A DNA stretch of 64,000 bases from Ischnura elegans (taxonomy: Eukaryota > Arthropoda > Insecta > Odonata > Coenagrionidae): positions 65,241,585 to 65,305,584 of the forward strand of contig NC_060251.1 in the NCBI RefSeq assembly GCF_921293095.1. Reading direction: 5' to 3'. This document shows, piece by piece, positions 50,301 through 59,300 of this stretch (positions within the stretch are counted from its first letter, which is position 1; every line of letters starts with the position of its first letter). Under the pieces are notes generated by a model that was not told the DNA's origin, made no database searches, and saw only the letters and a list, made by a program, of their open reading frames with translations. The position numbers and the translations under genes are program-made.

Positions 50301-53300
50301 CCACAGCCGGAGAGTAAAGCCCGAACTTTGAACACATAGAGGTGTTCTCTCTTGACGAATTTATAAATTATTATTTAATAATTATTATAAATTATATTTA
50401 TGAATTCGTCAAGAGAGAACACCTCTATGTGTTCAAAGTTCGGGCTTTACTCTCCGGCTGTGGCGCCATGCGCACGATTTGGACTGCTCGTCGCATAATA
50501 TGCTCGGCAGTCCATACCACCATGTCCGGTATAGTCCACAAATTTCCACAGGGAAGAATGACGCCTCGGTAGCTTAACTGGCTAAAGCACTCGGCCGGAA
50601 ATCGAGGGATCCGGGTTCGAATCCCGGTCAAGGCGAATGATTTTTTCCCTGTGGATTTTTCGTATTATTATTACCTCAAGTATTCATTTAATATTGTAAT
50701 TTATTAAGGCATCATTATGTATAGTACTTAAATATACAACCTTTCAATTATATCATCTGCAATTTTCTATCTCAACATGCTATGTTATATTTCTCTAGGT
50801 TCAGGCAGCTTGCAAAGCATGCAGCGAAGGTGGCTCCGTAGCCTGCATACCTCAATAGAGATCTTTTGTCAGAACCCATCCATGTGCACATGCTGTTCTG
50901 GGCCAAGCAACTCACTGTTTGAGAGTGGGAATCCATCAGCAGAGGGTCTTGAGGAAAACCCCCAGGCTGCTTCCTCAGTTGCCTCTCTCTGGGGACGAAG
51001 ACCCAAAATAGGTTTGGCAGTCATTGTGACTTTATTAGACCCTCTGAAGGAACAGCCATCTGACAGACGTGGGTGAGTTGCAGCAATTATCATAATGGCT
51101 TAAAGTTAAACTTATGGCTTATAATGGGGAAAAACTAGGTTGTACTTACGAAGCATTAACTGAGGCCTAATACAAAAAGTGTAGGATTTGGGTTTCTATG
51201 TACAGTGAGTCCTCGTTTAACGTTGTTGATTCGTTCCTGAAAAAGTCGACGTTAAGCGAAACAACGTTAAGCGATGCAGTATTTCCCATAAGAAACAATG
51301 TAAAAAATTTTAATTGGTTCCTAGCCGTGTTCCTAACAATCCATTTCTTCGTGAAGAATCCAGAATTTCCCGGGCGAGAATCCAAGGAGGCCAATTATCG
51401 GAGCCGTAACTTTAAGCAGACTTCTTGACCAATCGGGAGACACCTGAATCAGGCCAAAATGAAAAAAATCTGAATCTGACACTCGGAAGCACGAGGACGA
51501 AGGGCGAGTCAATTTTCGTGATGATATGAATTCTTTAACCCGGCGGAAATCGCGAGAAACATTCATTACCGATTATTCACTTCAGCATGATAACGATTCA
51601 TTCGAAACGAATTTTCATAACGAAAAGGTTGGGAAGAAGGCATTATTAAATGAAATATAAAAACTAAAAAGAAAGTATTTTTAATGGCGAAACATCGATA
51701 TTTTCAGTAACAGAAGAAATTTTAACTGTAAAAACTCGACCTGCAAACCTAAAACTCGACCGATCTCTCCAGCAGTTGCACCTTCTTCAATTCTTTTAAT
51801 AATACCAAGTTTTTATTCTAATATCGCCGTTTTTTCTTCACGTGTGAAGAACCACCAGGATAGCCACTCTTCTTCGTGGACGGTTTTTTTCGGTTGGCAT
51901 CAGAAAAATATACGGATAATGGGTAAATGAGGCGATAATTATTCGCCCAGATGCATAGTTAACATACGCTACCCACGCCAACCTTTTCTGTCGAACGAAA
52001 ATTACCAATCGCATTAATATGGTAATATTTACTCATAGAGTTTACATTACTAGAGAGTATTTGTGTATTGTATACTGTAGAGTATTTATGTATTTACTAT
52101 ACATCAGATGCGCTTGCGTTCTATTCGCCATTCATTTTTTTTCGCCGCGCATAATTTGAACAACGTTATCGCGAAGCAATAACGACGTTAAATGATCAAG
52201 GGTTTCAATTTTTGGACAACGTTATCGCGAAACAACGTTAAACGGGACGACGTTAAACGAGGACACACTGTAGTTGAATGGCTCATGGGTAGTGCACGTA
52301 ATCCTAGGATTTTGTATGTAAGTGTGGCATTCTTTGAAATGCTTTTTTAATGATCTTTCTTCGTAATTTATTTTTAAGGGCCATGGAAAAGGAAGATGAA
52401 AATAAGAAGCAGGACAAAGAGGCCTTTTTCTTTGAGCATATGCTGGTTGTCGAAGAGATGCTTGATCGATTGAGGTTAGCTACAGAGAAGGCTTGCCACT
52501 CCAGGAAGGAGATTTTCATTTCCCTCATCATGGATGCTTGTGCTGAACTTCAACAGGTTTGCCCTCTCACCTTAATTATGATTTATTCTTACTTCACCTT
52601 ACGTTACAATCACCTTGTTACATCTACAGTGGAACCTTGTTAAAGCGAGTACGGGCTATAGCGACACCCCCGCTATAACGAGAGATAGCCGATGCACCGT
52701 CAATTGACCCTATAATAAGCGTGTTAAAAAATTCGTTTTTACGAGACCCTTTCGGCGTTGGCTCTCGCCATAGCGAGGGTTTCACCGCCGGAAGACTTTC
52801 ATCAAGACTCCTTAACCTCTGTAATTGCTAGCGATCTGTTAGAAATGAAGTTAATGGAGTGCTCAGTCTTAAAATTATGTGGTAAACTGTCGTTCGATAA
52901 ATATAATGATTGACGAAACAATGCTTTGCACGATTTTTATTCAATGCGGTGCTTATAAATTGTTTGAATAGTCAGTCGTTATTTGAGTAAGGAAATTTAG
53001 TGATGCAAAAGAACATCGCCTTTCGTCTGGATTTATGCTTACGTTTATCGGATAGATGTTTATCTGTCGCCGCACCACTCCTGTTCCTGTATATCTGTTC
53101 GCAACAGGTATATTGGCTATTATTTGCTCCACCTCCGGTAAAGCGACAATTCGCTATAGCGAGTGTTTATTAGTGTACCGTGGGGTGTCGTTATATCGAG
53201 GTTGCACTGTATCTTCCTAGTGTCAAGACTTGTATGAGCAAAGGGGATGATGAACTTTTCTTCCTAATTTCTGTCGTCAAGGTTTTCATCATTACTTTTT

Positions 53301-56300
53301 CTGTACTAAGTTTGATTAAAATTTTTTTTTTGTAATTTCAATTTTAGCACATTACATATGACATCTGTTTTTTGTTTTTAGTCACTATTACATTTTGCAA
53401 TTATAAATGGGAAAATAAGTACAGTTAATTTTTATATTTTCTGACCAAGTTATAAAGATTCAGGCCTAATCCATACTCTGTACATGATGCGGAAAACTTG
53501 TTTCTATAGTGTCCAAAGGCTCAGGATTTAATTTTATACCCTGATAGTTATTGACTGAATTTACGTGAATAATGTCGAAGCTACTAGCATATGTGTAATG
53601 TTAGAACAAATTTTTGTCTTCAGTCAGGTTTTCCTCACATTTGCTATGCCATGAATAGGATACTCGGCCTAGTTTAATGTGGAAATTGCAAGCAATATAA
53701 TTTCATTTTTCTTAAGTATGTTGCTTGTAGTTAGTCAATTTTTGTCAATGATGAATAAATTTGATTTATTAATTTAATGGCTGAATAAGGCAGTTCTGCC
53801 TTATCTGTTCATTTGCCGACTCCTGAGTTTAAAAAGAATTAAGCCATTTTTAAATACCCAGTAAAGGCCTGAATATAAGCTGCTGCTTAGTTTGCTACAT
53901 GTACTTCCACCACTGTCTCATGGAGCTAAGGCTTGGGAATAAACATCCTATTTTCAGGAGCTGTTCTCACTTACGTTTATTGTGCATATGTGGCATGTTG
54001 TATTTTCTATTAATATAGGCACAATTATTTTGTAATTTACAGTCAATCCTGGATTTGTTTTCTGGCCCACGGTTGTCCCGTCCAGTTTGGTTGGGGCTCC
54101 TTGGCCAGAATGGTGTGGGCGGACTTCATCACTCAACTATCGCCCTTGGGTTCCTAGAACAGCTCTGCCAGTGTTTATCTACGTTAGACACCAAGGGAAC
54201 AAACTTGTGAGTTATTTATTATGAAATGGGTATTCTATATTGTATCATTCTATATTGTATCATTATATACATATACGGCAGTAGCTACCCAATTCTCAAG
54301 CTCGACTCGGAAAAATCATAACCAATCATTGTCATTCAAATGAGAATCTTCATTTATGCTAATTTGGTTTGTGATGATATTTTAAATTTTTTTCTTGTTG
54401 CATGATGATCAGAGTTTCCCTTCTGTCTTATAACTCTCAAGGGTTGCTTCCTGATGAAAAATATAATTACTAAATAGCTTCAATTATTTAAAGTGCTAGA
54501 GTAATATTAATTGGTGATTCAATGCATAACTGGGTAGTTTGAGAAAATTAAGGATGAAATTAGTGAATTTAACTTCAGTACTTCCTTGGAGCTATGTAAA
54601 ATATCCTGTAATTTTTAGCTGTTTACGTTGCTTAATGTTTCATATTTTTCTTTTTTGTAGTTTCATTAGTACATTGATAACTGCTGTATTGACGCACCAT
54701 CTGGGGTGGGTTCACACCATTCAACCTCCTACTGTATCTAAGAAGCAGAGTACCTCAAATGAATGTTCTGTGAGTAAAATTTATTCTTGCCTAATTTTAG
54801 TCTGAAAATTACAAGAAATACAGCTGTTGAAGAAGTGCAAAGTTTATTTGATACTGTAGTTTTTAATGCTTTAAGTACACAATGGAAGCTTGGTTTAGTG
54901 AGTGCACATAATCCCTGCAAAATCCCTGGCTATATTGAGCACTTGTTATGTCTTAAGGTGAAACAGGGTGTCAATGGTTATGGGAAATTTACAGGAAATC
55001 CACATAATGCTGTGGACATTTCAAGAAATGGCCTGTCTCAAAGTAATAATAATAATAATAATTTATTTTGTCTAGAGACCTTACAGCAAAAGATATAAGA
55101 CACGTCATGAAAGGAAAAAATGCATATATATATATATATAATAGATTATAAATAATTGTATGTTCACAGGATATTAATGCTTAATTGGAGGAATCAAATA
55201 GGTATTCGTTAACAGAATAATAATTCTTTTCATGAAGAAAAGATTTTAACTTCCTTTTGAATGACTCCATTGACTGAATTGATTTCAAATGCGCAGGAAG
55301 TTTATTATAAATTCTGAGGCCCAGCTCGCGTGGGCCCAGCTTTGATCTGTTAGTCCTAATGGAATGATAATGAAGGTTATTACAATTCCTAGTTTCATAT
55401 TTGTGAACATCACAATTGAGCATAAACAAATCAAGATTATAACGTACAAAATTTAAAATTGATAATAAATATACACACGGAAGTGGAAGAATGTTAAGTG
55501 CTTTAAAAATAGGCTTGGAGGGAGCATCAAAAGGTTTTTTTCTCCTTAAAAAGCTCTGCAAGGTATTTGTAATAATCAAATTATTTTGTTTGCATATTTC
55601 CTATTCTTGCCTTACTTTTTCCTTTGAAAGAACACTGTCCAAAAAAGGCCATCCTTAAGTCTGAATCGCACGATCATTTTTTCGTCCGTCATAATGATAG
55701 TTCCTGCATTTGCCTTAATGGTTGCCTTAAAATGAACAGTTGACACGATCATACTCAGGGACAGCTCTTGCAATGGGACTCCCTCTCCATTTTTCCATAC
55801 TAAGGACATTCTTTTTGACGACATGATTTAATGAGCATTATGGACTTAATTTGAATGTAAGGAGGTGGCAGTCACGCTGAGGAGCAGGCTTGGGGTTGAA
55901 ACATTGCTTGAAAAAATTGTTGACACTGATGCAATCCTTGGTCTATTCATATCATAGACATGTCACATCTTGTATTCTAATCGGTAGTTAAAAAATACTG
56001 CTGAAAAAACAGTGGCTAGTGGTGGGAGATGTCTGTCCAATTCCAGAGTGGCATCAATCAGACAGTGAGATCAGTTGTGGATCTTTAATAAATACTCTAT
56101 GCCCACAAGTCGGGTAGTCATGCAGTTGACTTGAGCTTAGTGATTTAATGGATGAGGTTATATGTATTGTACTAGTGAAGTGTATACGTTAAGTGGCTGG
56201 AAAAATATACATTGTGCACCTGTTTGGAGTTATAATTTCTGCTATCAGTGGTAAAATAGGTGGCCTCCGTTTACTTTCAAATGTGAACTACTAGCTCTGG

Positions 56301-59300
56301 TCTGAAGAGCTATGCCTCATATTATTGAGCGCATACAATGGTAGGGACTTCTTGGCCTCGATGTATCTGTATTTTTTCGCATGGTTATCATGGGCTCTTT
56401 GATGTTACATTGCCAATCACGTATAACATGATTCTCACTGTGGGCCTTCCTCACCAAAACGAGCTTTTATTGTAATTGGTGCCCAAAGTAGGCATGTATT
56501 TGTTTTGACCACAGTAATTCTGTTACTATGGTGTCAGTTTAGATATCATGTGTGGTATACATATCAATAACTTTTCTCCTCTCTTTCTCCAGCTGGAGGG
56601 TCTTGCCAATTCATACCCATATAATGCTTTGTGGGCCCAACTGGGTGATTTACAAGGGAACCTTGGTTATCCACCTCGCCTTGCCCGGACAATTCTCACT
56701 GGAAAGGATACCCAAGTGCTTAACTCTTTGCTTTTCATATTGACGTATTTCCTGAGGTGTAGTCGCATTGAGTGTTTGCATGAAGAAGGCCCATTGGAAG
56801 TTGAAGGTGGCCCAGTGAAGATGATTTTGGAGCCCTCCAAACTACAGGCTGGTAACACTGTCCTCAAGGATGTAGTGGATGATGTGGGATCGAAGGATCA
56901 CACCCTTCTTCTTGGCCCTAGTCTCCCTTCCCAGCTCAGCTCGCTGAATTCATCCTCTTCCGTGGCGACAGTTGTCCACAATGCTGATAGCAGTAAGCTT
57001 TTATCAGTGCCCTCGGGACCAGAATCGGATGAGGCGGCCTCTCTCGCACCACCCAAAGGAATGAGGAGGACAAAGAGCCATGTATCAGGCCTGGTTGTCG
57101 AGGTCAATGAGAAAACCAGCTCAAGCAGTGCAGAGTGTTCTGAGATGGATATTATCTCGGAGAAAGTCCAGCGGTTGTGCCGTGTGCCAAAATCTGCAAT
57201 AGAATACCACCTGACCCCTCCTGTCAACCAAGAGAGCATAACAAATAGGAACGGCACAGCGATAACCAGTGGAACAAGTGATGTGGTGTTTGTATTGGGG
57301 GAGAACGAGAGGCTAGTTGGCCTGAAGAAGAGAAAGGCAGTCCCAAGTGAAGTGAACGTCGTAGTGCCGGATGTGACTGCTGCTGAAGAGGTTGTGGCTG
57401 GAAGATTTGTGAGTTCAGACAGGGGTGTTGGGAAGGTGGCACTTGGGGATCAAATCACTGCATTGGCAGGGGAGTTTCTCAGTAGATGCAAGGAAGGCAT
57501 CAGGCTGGCCGGTAGGGCTGCAGATTCAATAGGAGTGGTGGGGGGCCAGACGACTTTGCAAGCAGGAAAAGAATTGCACCATTCCCTCCCTAGGAAAGCA
57601 ACCTGTGATATTAGGACTACAGACAGTGACATCGGACACAATGGAGACCCTAATTGCTCAAGCAGTTTGCATAGTGGGTATTTTAAGAATGGACGGGTGG
57701 ATTTTTTGGGTGAAAAAAGTACGTTTTCTTTTGGTGTTCTGAGTGCCAGGAATTGTGATGTGAAAGGGTATGACCGGACGCATGTGTTACGTGAGGAGAC
57801 AGCTGGTGAAGGGCATGCGGGAGTGGAACGAGTTGGACCCAGTGTGAGGTGGTGCTTGGAAACACGGACAGCTGAGTGTAATGGGGTGGAGGAACTAGTG
57901 CAGCGTGTTGGTTTGTCAGAGAATAACAGGTTGGATTCTCATAAAAAGGGAGTTGTGGACAGAAATTTAAATGTCTTCCCTTTAGTGGACACAACTGGTC
58001 TTCCATCCTTCCATGAAGTTGCCACTGTTGAGTTACCAATGCCTAAGTAAGTCAGCCATGTCTTTACTTTTTTATTTGTTATTGTTATTACTTAATAGTG
58101 ATGGGTCGATTCCAAAATTTTATCGATTCCGATTCCGATTCTAACATTTCGATTCCGATTCTACCGATACCGATTCCATCGATTCTAATGCCATATGCTC
58201 CAAGCTAGGTGGGCTCCAAGAAAAATATGACTTAATTCCAGGAAACAAGAAAAATATTAACTTTAAAAATATTACTCTGTAAAAGAATCAGTTGACAAAA
58301 GCATCTTTCATATCATCACTATGTAATTAAAATATAATAGCTAAATTTCAAAACAGAAAATACCTGAAAAGTGGTGTTACATGATAGGTATTACTTTAAA
58401 ATATTGGCACTCATAATATGTCGACCATATATATGTATCCAAACTACAAGGGAGAGCCCTGAGTACAAAAATTTTCATAGCTGTAATAAAGATTACATAC
58501 TACATATATGAATCATGTAATATTTGGCCCTTTCAAATTTTCAAGCAGAAAAACCAATTATTCTACATGCTCAGCCAGCAGGTTTTGACGTCTCCATGTT
58601 ACAGTATTACTGCCTGCAGATAATTGCCTTTTGCTACACACTTGTGTGATTGGACGAGTACTTTCCTATCAAAATTGGAAGACTATGGAGACTTTAGAAT
58701 TTTTATTAAAAATTATATAAACAATTTTTTTGGATCTTGAATCTTCAAGGAATTCAAGTGGACGAAGCGAGCGAACTATAGAACTAAACTTTAGGTTTGT
58801 AGAGCCAAAAAAATTCTGTACGTCTCATGTCATTTAATAAACCTTAAAATATCTTGCTTTTTTTAAGTTCAAGAGAGAAACTAAACGCTACAAATGAATA
58901 TCACATCGGACGGACGCAGTAATAAAAAAGGCTAAAAGAGCCTTGTGGTGTGAAAACTCCCCCTTCCGCGCGACTCACCTCGGCTAAGGTGGAAAGGAAA
59001 AAAGGGTATCGGTTGTTGCCTTTCACGGAAACAGTTCATTTTTCTCTCTCTTAAGCATGCTGACTTAATCTCTTCACTTTACTTCAATACCCGAGGCATA
59101 TTTCTTCTGCGTGGGATAGTTTCGAAAAATATCCAATCCTTAGTATTTTTACTTGAGTAATGCGCTAAATGTTCTAGTCGATCTATACATAATCCTTTTT
59201 AACATCCTCAGTTTAGTGTTTTAAGTCAAAGAAGACGATTATCCATGCTTTAAATGACGATTTTCAAGACTAATGTTTTTTTAAACTTGAAAAATCGGCC

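Larger units (their letters stand above)
50102..50662. repeat. Perfect 259-bp inverted repeat with two tRNA-like units
   Basis: The arms 50102-50360 and 50404-50662 read as exact reverse complements, separated by 43 bp of AT-rich spacer. Each arm carries one tRNA-like sequence near its outer end, pointing outward. TATTATTATTA occurs on both sides (50025-50035, 50663-50673) and may be a target duplication of a 50036-50662 insertion, or simple-repeat tails. It would form a long hairpin in FNIP pre-mRNA. Confidence 0.85.
48571..50798. other. FNIP intron 5
   Basis: A 2.2-kb intron. The only structure seen is the large palindrome near its 3' end (50102-50662). Confidence 0.8.

Noticed and set aside
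54787-55098. 103-codon open frame just after FNIP exon 9
   Set aside because: It lies in intron 9 between two well-matched exons, has no recognisable domain and runs into the LINE (ATT)n tail.
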